Positions 53,813 to 62,803 are shown, counted from the first letter of the stretch. The stretch is DNA of 64,000 bases from Chitinibacter sp046530675 (GCF_046530675.1 NZ_CP172558.1:434001-498000); one strand, 5' to 3'. Made by a program: numbers and translations. Notes: generated from the letters alone by a model not told the origin.

Positions 53813-54916
53813 TTATTTCACAGTTTCGTATTTATTGCCTTTCCACTGATAAACCACAAAGCCCGGTACTTTCAAATCGCCTTTGGCGTCAAAGGACATT
53901 TTGCCAACGACGGTATTGAAAGTGCCGCCAGCCAGTGCTTTTTGCAGATCTTTGTATTTCACGCCCTTGGCGCTCGTAGCAGCTTGCTGGAACAATTGCA
54001 TTGCCGCGTAGGCGTACAGCACATAGCCATCCGGCTCAACTTTGGCGTCGCGGAAACGTTTTACGACGTCAGCCGCTTCCGGATTAGCACGCGCATCGGG
54101 CGCAAACGTAAACAGCACGCTGTCGGCATTGCCGCCGGCAGCTGTGACGATCTCGTTATTGCTCAGCGTATCGCCGCCCATCACCATCAATTTCATGCCA
54201 GCCTGTTGCGCCTGACGCAGGATCAAGGCCACTTCGGTGTGGTAACCACCATAAACCAGCACTTGAATACCGGCCGCTTTCATTTTTGAAACGATGCCCG
54301 AGTAATCTTTTTCACCGGCAGTAATCGACTCACGCAATGCCGGTTTCATGCCTTTGGCTTGCATGCCTTTGGCCGTTTCATCAGCCAGACCTTTGCCGTA
54401 AGCGCTCTTGTCATCCAGAACAGCGACTTTCTGTCCGGCAAAGCGTTTTGCAACATAAGCACCCGCTACCCCACCTTGCTGGTCATCACGACCCATGATG
54501 CGGAAAATGTTTTTCAGACCGCGCTCGGTGACTTGCGGATTGGTTGAAACCGTAGCCATCGGGATTTGGGCTTCGTTGTAGATGTCAGAAGCCGGAATCG
54601 TCGAGCTTGAACACCAGTGACCGTGCATGAAAACGATTTTCTTGTTGACCATGGCATTGGCCACTGACACCGCCTGTTTCGGATCGCAAGCGTCGTCACC
54701 GATTTCCAGTTTCAGTTTTTGCCCATTGACACCGCCTTTGGCGTTAATGTCGGCAATCGCCATTTCTGCGCCACGTTTGATCTGCTCACCTGCCGATGCA
54801 TAAGCGCCCGTCATCGGGCCTGCGATGGCAACCGAATAATCCGCATAGGCCTGTGCGCTAAACAAGGCAGCAACGCAAGCACCGGCAACTGACAGCTTTT
54901 TGTTCAACTTCATCAT
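53813..54916 (-). CDS. livK: Branched-chain amino-acid-binding protein LivK/LivJ
   Basis: 367 aa with signal peptide (LSVAGACVAALFSAQAYA). The type-1 periplasmic binding fold: YSVAIAGPMTGAYASAGEQIKRGAEMAIADINAKGGVNGQKLKLEIGDDACDPKQAVSVANAMV is close to LivJ/LivK, with the two-cysteine loop (DDACDPKQ...HWCSS). AGGAG precedes the ATG. First gene of livK-livHMGF. Confidence 0.94.
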   Translation of the reverse strand: MMKLNKKLSVAGACVAALFSAQAYADYSVAIAGPMTGAYASAGEQIKRGAEMAIADINAKGGVNGQKLKLEIGDDACDPKQAVSVANAMVNKKIVFMHGHWCSSSTIPASDIYNEAQIPMATVSTNPQVTERGLKNIFRIMGRDDQQGGVAGAYVAKRFAGQKVAVLDDKSAYGKGLADETAKGMQAKGMKPALRESITAGEKDYSGIVSKMKAAGIQVLVYGGYHTEVALILRQAQQAGMKLMVMGGDTLSNNEIVTAAGGNADSVLFTFAPDARANPEAADVVKRFRDAKVEPDGYVLYAYAAMQLFQQAATSAKGVKYKDLQKALAGGTFNTVVGKMSFDAKGDLKVPGFVVYQWKGNKYETVK

Positions 54917-55135
54917 GGGTATCTCCTGGGTTCAATTTGGACATCAGCAACGAAAACCGCCGCTATTGTCAGCTACAACATTTCGGTTTTATTCAATGCG
55001 GGAGTTATCTTCTGCAAGCAAATAAGCAAGGAAATAAACACCAGCAAATCTGCTGAGTAAGTTACAACACGGAAAAAAAATTATCTGTAAGTGCTTTCCG
55101 TAGTGGCGTTTCGCCTTACTACAAAATGGAGTGCC

Positions 55136-56062
55136 TCATTTCTGCTTCGCGTGCACCCAAGACGACGCCAAAACGCCGCCCAGCAATAGCGCAATCGCGA
55201 GCAATTCAAGCAGACGCGGCAGCCGTGCTTCATAGGCAAAGCCATACACCAAGGCAAAAACCGTTTCGAAAATCAGCAGCTGCCCACCGAGCGTCAGCGG
55301 CAAACGTCGCGTTGCCGCATTCCACAAACCGGTTCCCAGTACCGAAGGGCCAATCGCCAGAGCGGCCATCAACAGCAAAAAGAGCGGCGACCATTTTTCT
55401 GCCGGAGCCAAACCCAATCCGGGAAAAAAACACAGCACCGCAATCAGCAAGGCCATTACGCCGGTCAGCAAACCGGTCAGCAAGGACCATTCATGGCTGC
55501 TCAGATCAGGGCGTCCGCTCAAATGCCGCGCGTTGGCAATCGCGTAATAGCTCCACGCCAGCAAAGCGCCAAACGCTGCCAGCAGACCCAGCGCTTTGCT
55601 GGAAAAATCTTGCGCCAGATCGGCAGACAGTTCGCTGGCAAAAACGTCGTAACTGATGCACAGCGCACCGGCAATAATCGACATCAAGGGCCAGATCAAC
55701 GGGCGGATCCCGATGGCGTTATGCTCGCGCACGCCGACCAGCGTCACCAGCACCGGCACCATGCCGATCATCAGCGAAGTCGGCGCGACGCCAACGAGTT
55801 GCACGGCAATCACTAGCAAAAAGTAATACAGCAGATTGCCCGACAAGCTCAGCCAGAACAGCACCTGCCAGTCGCGTTGATCCAGCCGGGGTAACAGCCT
55901 CCCCAACAGCGGCAGCAGCAAGATCAGCGAAACCAGCCCATAAGCGACATAGCGCCCGGTCATCAAAGCAAGCGGGCTAAATTCGCCCAGCCAGCGCGGA
56001 ACAAGAAAAACGCCGCCCCAGACCGCGCCAGCCAGTGCACCGTAAATAATTCCTTTAACCAT
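55136..56062 (-). CDS. EamA/DMT-family transporter
   Basis: 308 aa, ten hydrophobic helices. IIYGALAGAVWGGVFLVPRWLGEFSPLALMTGRYVAYGLVSLILL at the N-terminus and GQLLIFETVFALVYGFAYEARLPRLLELLAIALLLGGVLASSW at the C-terminus show two EamA repeats. It differs clearly from the transporter at 48762. Substrate unknown. Confidence 0.85.
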   Translation of the reverse strand: MVKGIIYGALAGAVWGGVFLVPRWLGEFSPLALMTGRYVAYGLVSLILLLPLLGRLLPRLDQRDWQVLFWLSLSGNLLYYFLLVIAVQLVGVAPTSLMIGMVPVLVTLVGVREHNAIGIRPLIWPLMSIIAGALCISYDVFASELSADLAQDFSSKALGLLAAFGALLAWSYYAIANARHLSGRPDLSSHEWSLLTGLLTGVMALLIAVLCFFPGLGLAPAEKWSPLFLLLMAALAIGPSVLGTGLWNAATRRLPLTLGGQLLIFETVFALVYGFAYEARLPRLLELLAIALLLGGVLASSWVHAKQK

Positions 56063-56131
56063 GCTGCCTTCTGAATGTAATCAATCACGCAGTCATCACT
56101 GATTAATCCGGCTCTCTGAGGTTTTAAGTCG

Positions 56132-56181
56132 TAGGAGCGGCCTTGCCCGTGATCTGCACTTCGCGGGCAAGCCCGCTCCTA
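56132..56181. repeat. REP-like hairpin (GTAGGAGCGG...CCGCTCCTA)
   Basis: TAGGAGCGGCCTTGCCCG and CGCGGGCAAGCCCGCTCCTA are imperfect complements; same core as the element at 48701. Confidence 0.8.
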
Positions 56182-56218
56182 AAATGTTGAAACTCGAAAG
56201 GGGTAATCAATAACACAC

Positions 56219-56267
56219 GGGTATATGCATACAGCCAATATAAAACATAACTCACATGGCAATACCC
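56219..56267. repeat. 49-bp repeat, copy 10
   Basis: GGGTATATGC ... TGGCAATACCC, 11 bp beyond the putA stop codon. Interior ACAGCCAATAT. Confidence 0.75.
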
Positions 56268-56277
56268 AGCCCCGTAT

Positions 56278-59200
56278 TTAGCCCAACGTCATCAGGCTGG
56301 CATTACCACCAGCGGCGGCGGTATTGACGCTGACCGAACGCTCGGCAAGCAGGCGACTCAGATCATAATCACACCCTTGTGCCAGCATCGCCGACGTCAG
56401 TCCTTGTGCCTGCATAATCGCACCATCGCGTTTGGCCAGTCGTACATTGAGCGCTTTCAATTCATCGACTTCGCCTTCGAACAATACGGCGTCAAACTGC
56501 GCCAGCTCGAGCTGTTCGCGAGCGAGCAGCTTGATGCGGGACAGTAATTTGACCGGCACGACTTCAAGCAATGCCTGCGTTGAAGGCTGGTCGACAAAGA
56601 GGGCCTGATTGCCCGTCGCCAGCACCGCAGCCCATTGCGCTAGCGCGCCGGTCGCGGTTTCGCTCAGACACAGCACCACACCGCGCGGCTGCATCAGGTA
56701 ACGATTCTGCTCGCCGGTCGGACCTGGCAAATCGCGATAATCCGCGATCTGGAACTGGCGTGCATAGCGCTCGCAACGCGCAGCAAGATCAGGGTTTTTG
56801 TCGTGCAATTGATCGCGCAAGGCGGTCAATCCGGCCAGCGCTTTGGCATTGCCGAGCAAAGGGGCATCAATCCGCTTGGCCAGCAGGCGCTGAATATAGA
56901 GTGGGCCTCCGGCTTTGGGGCCGGTACCCGACAGCCCTTCACCACCAAAAGGCTGAACGCCAACGACCGCGCCAATGACATTGCGATTGACATAAATATT
57001 GCCCGCATGAACCCGGCTCAAAACATAATCTATCGTTTCGTCGATCCGGCTGTGCAGACCAAAAGTCAGTCCGTAACCCGTGCCATTGATCTGCGCGAGC
57101 AAATCGTCGAGCTGATCGCGGCGATAGCGGATAACGTGCAGCACCGGGCCAAATACTTCGCGCTTGAGCTCGGCAAGATGGTTGATTTCGATCAGCGTTG
57201 GCGGGACAAACGTGCCATTCTGGCACGCGTCTGGCAAAGGCAAAGTCGTTACATTTTTCGCCGTCGCTTGCAGATTGGCGATATGACGAATAATTTGCGC
57301 CTGCGCATCACCATCGATCACCGGGCCGACATCGACAGCCAGCACCGCCGGATTACCGATTTGCAATTGCTGCATCGCGCCCTTGAGCATGTCGAGCACA
57401 TGATCGGCAATATCATCCTGCAAGCACAGCACGCGCAGCGCCGAGCAGCGCTGGCCTGCCGAATCGAAGGCCGACATGATGACGTCACCGACGACCTGTT
57501 CGGCCAGTGCCGACGAATCGACAATCATGCAGTTCTGCCCGCCGGTTTCGGCGATCAATGGAATGGCGCGTCCTTCGGCGTCAAGACGTGCAGCGAGTAC
57601 GCCAGCAATAATGCGCGCGACTTCGGTCGAGCCGGTAAACATCACCGCTGCGCAGCGCACGTCAGCAATCAGCGCAGCGCCGACAGTTTCCCCAAGCCCC
57701 GGCAGCAATTGCACTGCATCGCTTGGAACACCGGCTGCGCGCAAGATGCGCACCGCTTCAGCAGCGACCAGTGGCGTTTGTTCGGCAGGTTTGGCCAGCA
57801 CCGGATTACCCGCCGCCAGCGCGGCGGCGACTTGACCGATAAAAATCGCCAGCGGGAAATTCCACGGGCTGATACATACGACAGGGCCTACGCCACAATG
57901 CGTTTCATTGCGGTAATCTTGCTGAATTTGCGCTGCGTAATAACGCAGAAAATCAACGGCTTCGCGCACTTCGGCAATCGAATTGGGCAGGGATTTGCCC
58001 GCTTCACGTACCAGCAAACCGAGCAACAGCGGCATACGCTCTTCCAGCGCATCAGCAGCACGATTCAGGCAAGCGGCGCGCTCGGCCACGGCGACATTTG
58101 GCCAGCTCGAAGCTACAGCATAGGTATATGCCTGAGAGACTTGCTGCGCATTGGCTTCAAGCACATACCCAACCACATCACCATGATCTGCCGGATTCAG
58201 TACCGGCTGCGCCGAATCAGGCACCGAATCAACTGGCACAGCAGACAGCATCGGCCCGGCGCGCCATTCCAGTGCGACACTGTCTTGCAATGATTGCGCC
58301 AGACTCGCCAGCTGCTGCTCGTTCGATAAATCGAGTCCGCGCGAATTGGCGCGCTCGGCACCAAAGAGCTGGCGCGGCAAACCGATTTGCGCGTGCGGCG
58401 AATACAGCGGTTCAATCGCCAGCGCCTCGACAAACGGATCGGCAGTCAGCGATGAAATCGGCACATTTTCATCGGCGATGCGATTGACAAACGAGCTATT
58501 GGCGCCGTTTTCCAGCAGGCGGCGCACCAGATAAGCCAGCAGCGTTTTATGACTGCCGACCGGCGCGTAAATGCGGCAAGGACGGGAAAGCGGCTCCACA
58601 ACTTCTTCGTACAGCGGCTCGCCCATGCCGTGCAGACACTGAAATTCATACTGGCCAGGGTAATAGGCCACGTCACCGCCAGCCAGATGGTAAATACTCG
58701 CCAGCGTCTGCGCGTTATGCGTCGCAAATTGCGGGTAAATCTCCTTCGATGCAGCGAGCAATTTTTTGGCACACGCCAGATACGCGACGTCGGTGTAAAT
58801 TTTGCGCGTATAGACGGGATAATCTTCGAGTCCATCGAGCTGGGCACGTTTGATTTCACTATCCCAGTAAGCGCCTTTGACCAGACGTATCATCAGCCGG
58901 TGTTTGCTTCTGCGCGCCAAATCGATGATGAAATCAAGCACGAATGGCGCGCGTTTCTGGTAAGCCTGAACGACAAAACCGATGCCATTCCAGCCTTTCA
59001 GTTCGTCGTCAAAACACATCGCTTCGAGCAGATCGAGCGAAATTTCCAGCCGGTCAGCTTCTTCGGCGTCGATATTCAGGCCAATATCGTAATCACGCGC
59101 CAGCCGCGCCAGACTTAGCAGCCGCGGCAGCAATTCGGCCATCACCCGTTCATATTTGGCACGTGAATAACGCGGGTGCAGCGCCGACAATTTGATCGAA

Positions 59201-59964
59201 ATACCGGGGCCTTCATAAATCCCACGCCCAGCGGCGGCCTTGCCAATGGCATGGATCGCCATTTCGTAAGCGGCGTAATAACGCTGCGCATCTTCGTCGG
59301 TCGTTGCCGCTTCGCCGAGCATATCGTAGGAATAACGGAATCCTTTGGGCTCGAATTTGCGGCTGTGTTTAAGCGCATCACCAATGGTTTCGCCGCAAAC
59401 AAACTGCTCGCCCATCATCCGCATCGCCATATCCATCGCCTTGCGGATCAAGGGCTCACCGCCTTGCGCGACCAGCCGAGTCAGGGTCGCGCCCAGCGAT
59501 TTTTCATCGCTGACGGTCACCAGCTTGCCAGTCAGCATCAAGCCCCAGCTGACCGCGTTGACAAACAGCGATTCGGATTGACCCAGATAAGTCGACCAAT
59601 CACCGCCGCTGAGCTTGTCGCGAATCAGATTGTCGCGCGTCGCGGCATCGGGAATGCGCAACAAGGCTTCGGCCAGACACATCAGCGCGACGCCTTCCTG
59701 ACTCGATAGCGAAAACTGCTGGATCAGCCCTTCGACGCCGCCGCTTTTCTTGCCGCGCAAAGCGCTCACCAGCTGGCTGGCCAGCGATTGAATCTGCTGC
59801 GCTTGCGCCGGGTTGGGCTGATTGGCACGATCAAGCAAAGCACGAACACATTCGGATTCGCTGCGCCGGTATGCCGCAGTAATGGCCGCGCGCAATGGGT
59901 TTTGCCGGGCGATGGTTTCGGCAAATTTTACAAAATGGGATTCATATTGAGCGATATTGGTCAT
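56278..59964 (-). CDS. putA: Bifunctional proline dehydrogenase / L-glutamate gamma-semialdehyde dehydrogenase
   Basis: 1228 aa; oxidises proline to glutamate in two channelled steps at the membrane surface. An N-terminal helical arm is followed by the FAD PRODH barrel (RLMIRLVKGAYWDSEIKRAQ; QFATHNAQTLAS). The ALDH domain has VVCISPWNFPLAIF, AETGGQNCMIVDSS and catalytic Cys about 840 (GQRCSALRVL). A C-terminal ALDH-like domain ends ERSVSVNTAAAGGNASLMTLG, so it is a type-B PutA. There is no ribbon-helix-helix domain at the N-terminus, so it cannot autorepress as in E. coli. A 49-bp repeat match lies inside. Confidence 0.97.
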   Translation of the reverse strand: MTNIAQYESHFVKFAETIARQNPLRAAITAAYRRSESECVRALLDRANQPNPAQAQQIQSLASQLVSALRGKKSGGVEGLIQQFSLSSQEGVALMCLAEALLRIPDAATRDNLIRDKLSGGDWSTYLGQSESLFVNAVSWGLMLTGKLVTVSDEKSLGATLTRLVAQGGEPLIRKAMDMAMRMMGEQFVCGETIGDALKHSRKFEPKGFRYSYDMLGEAATTDEDAQRYYAAYEMAIHAIGKAAAGRGIYEGPGISIKLSALHPRYSRAKYERVMAELLPRLLSLARLARDYDIGLNIDAEEADRLEISLDLLEAMCFDDELKGWNGIGFVVQAYQKRAPFVLDFIIDLARRSKHRLMIRLVKGAYWDSEIKRAQLDGLEDYPVYTRKIYTDVAYLACAKKLLAASKEIYPQFATHNAQTLASIYHLAGGDVAYYPGQYEFQCLHGMGEPLYEEVVEPLSRPCRIYAPVGSHKTLLAYLVRRLLENGANSSFVNRIADENVPISSLTADPFVEALAIEPLYSPHAQIGLPRQLFGAERANSRGLDLSNEQQLASLAQSLQDSVALEWRAGPMLSAVPVDSVPDSAQPVLNPADHGDVVGYVLEANAQQVSQAYTYAVASSWPNVAVAERAACLNRAADALEERMPLLLGLLVREAGKSLPNSIAEVREAVDFLRYYAAQIQQDYRNETHCGVGPVVCISPWNFPLAIFIGQVAAALAAGNPVLAKPAEQTPLVAAEAVRILRAAGVPSDAVQLLPGLGETVGAALIADVRCAAVMFTGSTEVARIIAGVLAARLDAEGRAIPLIAETGGQNCMIVDSSALAEQVVGDVIMSAFDSAGQRCSALRVLCLQDDIADHVLDMLKGAMQQLQIGNPAVLAVDVGPVIDGDAQAQIIRHIANLQATAKNVTTLPLPDACQNGTFVPPTLIEINHLAELKREVFGPVLHVIRYRRDQLDDLLAQINGTGYGLTFGLHSRIDETIDYVLSRVHAGNIYVNRNVIGAVVGVQPFGGEGLSGTGPKAGGPLYIQRLLAKRIDAPLLGNAKALAGLTALRDQLHDKNPDLAARCERYARQFQIADYRDLPGPTGEQNRYLMQPRGVVLCLSETATGALAQWAAVLATGNQALFVDQPSTQALLEVVPVKLLSRIKLLAREQLELAQFDAVLFEGEVDELKALNVRLAKRDGAIMQAQGLTSAMLAQGCDYDLSRLLAERSVSVNTAAAGGNASLMTLG
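58122..58170. repeat. 49-bp repeat match inside putA
   Basis: AGGTATATGC ... AAGCACATACCC at the family spacing, in the linker entering the ALDH domain (VGYVLEANAQQVSQAYTYA). Confidence 0.5.
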
Positions 59965-60013
59965 TTTGGCGCTTCCAGCAATAGCAAATGGGCAAAGCGA
60001 TCATTGATCGGGC

Positions 60014-60046
60014 TAGGCTCTGTTGACGTTTGGTTTACGGTCGCGC
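60014..60046. mobile_element. MITE terminal fragment, copy 3
   Basis: 33 bp identical to the terminus of the truncated MITE copy at 5218 (TAGGCTCTGTTGACGTTTGG onward), then divergence. Upstream of putA and oriented away from it. Confidence 0.7.
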
Positions 60047-60287
60047 GGGGCGCTGTTCCGTCAGGGCAAATCGGTCAGACCGATAAAAATCAGATAAAAA
60101 ACTGCCTGTATCGTATGCTGTAGCCCCACAAATTGAACTACGAACTTTCCCCTACATAAAAGCCACCAGACAACGCCTGCGTATATGGGATGCGCAATGG
60201 GAACAATTCGTTGTCAATACGGTCATTACTGTGGTTTAGCCGTATAATTGCCGACACTCGAATACCCCTTGTTCAATCTTTTCAAAG
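60047..60287. other. Intergenic region before dacC
   Basis: Contains a TATAAT-like box at 60243-60248, 40 bp before the dacC start, which may be its promoter, though no convincing -35 lies at the right distance. Nothing else recognised; any putA promoter must lie in the 60000-60200 part. Confidence 0.35.
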
Positions 60288-61442
60288 ATGCCCGATATGC
60301 TCCGCCTCGCACTGACTGCCAGCCTGATTGCCACTGTTTTTACCAACCCGCTTGCACACGCTTTTACCCCGCCGGTTCCTGAAATTGCCGCCAAATCCTA
60401 TTACCTGTATGACAAGCAAAGCGGACAAATTTTGGCTGCGCGTGACCCTGACATGCGCGTTGAACCTGCTTCGCTGACCAAATTGATGACCGCGTATCTG
60501 ACATTCAAAATGGTCAAGGAAGGCAAACTCAAACTCGATCAGACTTTATATGTTTCGGAAAAAGGCTGGCGCACCGAAGGTTCGCGGATGTATCTCGATC
60601 CGAAAGTACCGGCGCGCGTCGATGATCTGATCAAAGGCATGATCGTACAAAGCGGTAACGACGCTTGCGTGACGCTGGCCGAAGCGATTGCCGGTTCTGA
60701 GGAAGTTTTTGCGCAGATGATGAACGCCGAAGGAAAACGCCTTGGTCTGCACGATTCGTACTTCACCAATTCGACCGGGCTGCCCGATCCGGCGCTGCAT
60801 GTAACAACCAGCGATCTGGCACGTCTGGCCACCGCCATCATCAACGACTTCCCTGACTTTTATCACATCTATTCGATCAAGGAATTCAAGTACAACAACA
60901 TCAATCAGCCGAACCGCAACCTGCTGCTGTATCGCGACCCGTTCGTTGACGGAATGAAAACCGGCCACACCGAAAGCGCCGGGTACAATCTGGTCGCTAG
61001 CACCCGCCGTGACAACCGCCGGCTCATTTCGGTCGTTGTTGGCACGAGCGGCCCCGAAGTGCGCGCTGATGAATCATCGAAATTGCTCAATTGGGGTACG
61101 CAGTTTTTTGAAACGCCCAAGCTCTATGCCGCCAGACAGGCCGTGCAGCAAGCCGAGCTCTGGAAAGGCAAGGAAGCGCAACTGGCCGTGGGCTTTACCA
61201 ACGATCAGTTTGTGACCGTTCCCAAAGGCGAAGCGGCCAAGCTCAAAATCGAACAACTGATCGCTCACCCCTTGATTGCGCCGATCAAATACGGCCAGCA
61301 AGTCGGTACGCTGAAAATCAGTCTGGATGGCAAAGTATTGAGCGAGCGCCCATTAGTGGCGATCACGTCAGTCGAAGAAGCCAATATTTTTGGCCGCACC
61401 TGGGATACGATCCGGCTATGGTGGAAAGGACTGTTTGGCTAA
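60288..61442 (+). CDS. dacC: D-alanyl-D-alanine carboxypeptidase (PBP5/6 type)
   Basis: 384 aa, periplasmic, membrane-anchored. Signal peptide (LALTASLIATVFTNPLAHA). All three penicillin-binding motifs: SLTK (Ser about 64), SGN (VQSGNDACV) and KTG (DGMKTGHTESAGYN). The C-terminal PBP5 domain is followed by an amphipathic anchor (FGRTWDTIRLWWKGLFG). It trims the terminal D-Ala of peptidoglycan stems. ATG 60297 is an alternative start. Confidence 0.94.
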   Translation: MPDMLRLALTASLIATVFTNPLAHAFTPPVPEIAAKSYYLYDKQSGQILAARDPDMRVEPASLTKLMTAYLTFKMVKEGKLKLDQTLYVSEKGWRTEGSRMYLDPKVPARVDDLIKGMIVQSGNDACVTLAEAIAGSEEVFAQMMNAEGKRLGLHDSYFTNSTGLPDPALHVTTSDLARLATAIINDFPDFYHIYSIKEFKYNNINQPNRNLLLYRDPFVDGMKTGHTESAGYNLVASTRRDNRRLISVVVGTSGPEVRADESSKLLNWGTQFFETPKLYAARQAVQQAELWKGKEAQLAVGFTNDQFVTVPKGEAAKLKIEQLIAHPLIAPIKYGQQVGTLKISLDGKVLSERPLVAITSVEEANIFGRTWDTIRLWWKGLFG

Positions 61443-61467
61443 GCGAGGGCGCTTCGGTAGATCTGGC

Positions 61468-61516
61468 GGGTATGTGGCTATACGCCACACCTGTCAATCA
61501 CTACATAAACATACCC
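61468..61516. repeat. 49-bp repeat, copy 11
   Basis: GGGTATGTGG ... AAACATACCC, with an internal GTGGC/GCCAC stem; 26 bp after the dacC stop. Confidence 0.7.
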
Positions 61517-61527
61517 AACAAGCTATA

Positions 61528-61562
61528 CAAAAAAAATGGCGCCGAAATGGCGCCATTTTTTA
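61528..61562. terminator. Bidirectional terminator between dacC and pyrB
   Basis: AAAAAATGGCGCC GAA/AT-centred GGCGCCATTTTTT, strong stem with runs on both sides. Confidence 0.92.
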
Positions 61563-61582
61563 TTCATGTCATGAACATGTTT

Positions 61583-62626
61583 TCAACTCAAATTGTGAAA
61601 ATGCGCGTCATCCGGGCCGAAGTAATCGGGTACGCGCCATTGCACGTCACGCATGTCTTTGAGCACCAGGTTTTCTACGCCAAGCAATGAGGCGAAAATC
61701 GCCATCCGGACCGGAATACCATTGTCGGTCTGGCGGAAAATCGCCAGCCGCTCGTCGCGGTTCAGATCAACACCCAGATCGTTCGCGCCTTCGCGGCTGT
61801 CGCGCGGCAGCGGATGCATAACAATCATGTTTTTTGAGAAATGCGAATCGAGCAGGCGCGCATTGATTTGCTGCTCACTGCTGTAGCCTTCGATCAGCTC
61901 GCCGGTCAGGCGTTCTTTCTGAATCCGCGTTGCGTACAGTACATCGGCGCGGTGCGTGTCGAAATCAAACTGATCGGTAACGGTGATTTTGTGGCCACGG
62001 TCTTCGACCAGATCGAGGACATAGGCCGGCATTTGCAGCGCTTTGGGAGAAACGAAGGTGAAGTGCAGATTGCGGTACAGCGAGAGCAATTTGGCGAGTG
62101 AATGTACAGTGCGGCCGTATTTCAAGTCGCCCGCCATGACGATATTCGCGCCGTCGATCTGTTTGCCCAGACGGACAAATTCCTGCTTGATCGTATACAG
62201 GTCGAGTAGCGCCTGACTAGGATGTTCGGCCGGGCCATCGCCGGCGTTGATGACTGGAATATTCGTCGCTGCGGCAAATTCGGCGACCGAGCCGGCGTCG
62301 GGGTGGCGTACAACGAGCGCATCGACATAACCACTCATCACACGGCTGGTGTCGTAAATCGACTCGCCCTTGGCCATCGACGAGAAAGTAAATCCGGTCG
62401 TATCGCAAGTTGATCCGCCCAGACGGCAGAAAGCGGCGGCGAAACTCACCCTCGTCCGCGTCGATGGCTCGAAAAACAGATTACCCAGTACAGCGCCTTC
62501 GAGCACGCGGGTGACTTTGCGGCGCTGGGCAATCGGCTCCATTTGCGCGGCCAGCCGCATCAGCGCCTCGACCGATTCGAGATCGAACTGGGTTACCGAA
62601 AGTAAATGCTTACCAAAACCGCTCAT
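61583..62626 (-). CDS. pyrB: Aspartate carbamoyltransferase catalytic chain
   Basis: 347 aa; makes carbamoyl-aspartate, the committed step of pyrimidine synthesis. FFEPSTRTRVSFAAAFCRLGG, HPSQALLDLYTI and MHPLPRDSRE are the active-site segments. Somewhat longer than the E. coli chain (311), with extra residues at both ends; no pyrI regulatory gene follows. ATG 62626 has GAGGAG upstream. Confidence 0.95.
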   Translation of the reverse strand: MSGFGKHLLSVTQFDLESVEALMRLAAQMEPIAQRRKVTRVLEGAVLGNLFFEPSTRTRVSFAAAFCRLGGSTCDTTGFTFSSMAKGESIYDTSRVMSGYVDALVVRHPDAGSVAEFAAATNIPVINAGDGPAEHPSQALLDLYTIKQEFVRLGKQIDGANIVMAGDLKYGRTVHSLAKLLSLYRNLHFTFVSPKALQMPAYVLDLVEDRGHKITVTDQFDFDTHRADVLYATRIQKERLTGELIEGYSSEQQINARLLDSHFSKNMIVMHPLPRDSREGANDLGVDLNRDERLAIFRQTDNGIPVRMAIFASLLGVENLVLKDMRDVQWRVPDYFGPDDAHFHNLS

Positions 62627-62744
62627 TGTCAACTCCTCGCCGCATCAAGATTGTCCGCGATTGTCGCACAAAGCCCCCGATTATTCGAGTACGGCAAAGG
62701 ATTAGCCGAGCACGCAAGTGGGGTGGAGGCTTTTAAGTAGACAG

Positions 62745-62793
62745 GGGTATAGCCACAGAAGGCTTAGCCAAAAACAGCCACAGCAATATACCA
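62745..62793. repeat. 49-bp repeat, copy 12
   Basis: GGGTATAGCC ... GCAATATACCA, 10 bp beyond the ruvX stop codon. Confidence 0.7.
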
Positions 62794-62803
62794 GGCATAG
62801 CAC

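Noticed and set aside
56803..58293. 496-aa frame antisense to putA
   Set aside because: Shadow of putA; composition and lack of domains argue against coding.
60179..60222. GCGTATATG...CAATACGG before dacC as a repeat copy
   Set aside because: Ends resemble the family but the length is 44 bp and the terminal CC is missing.
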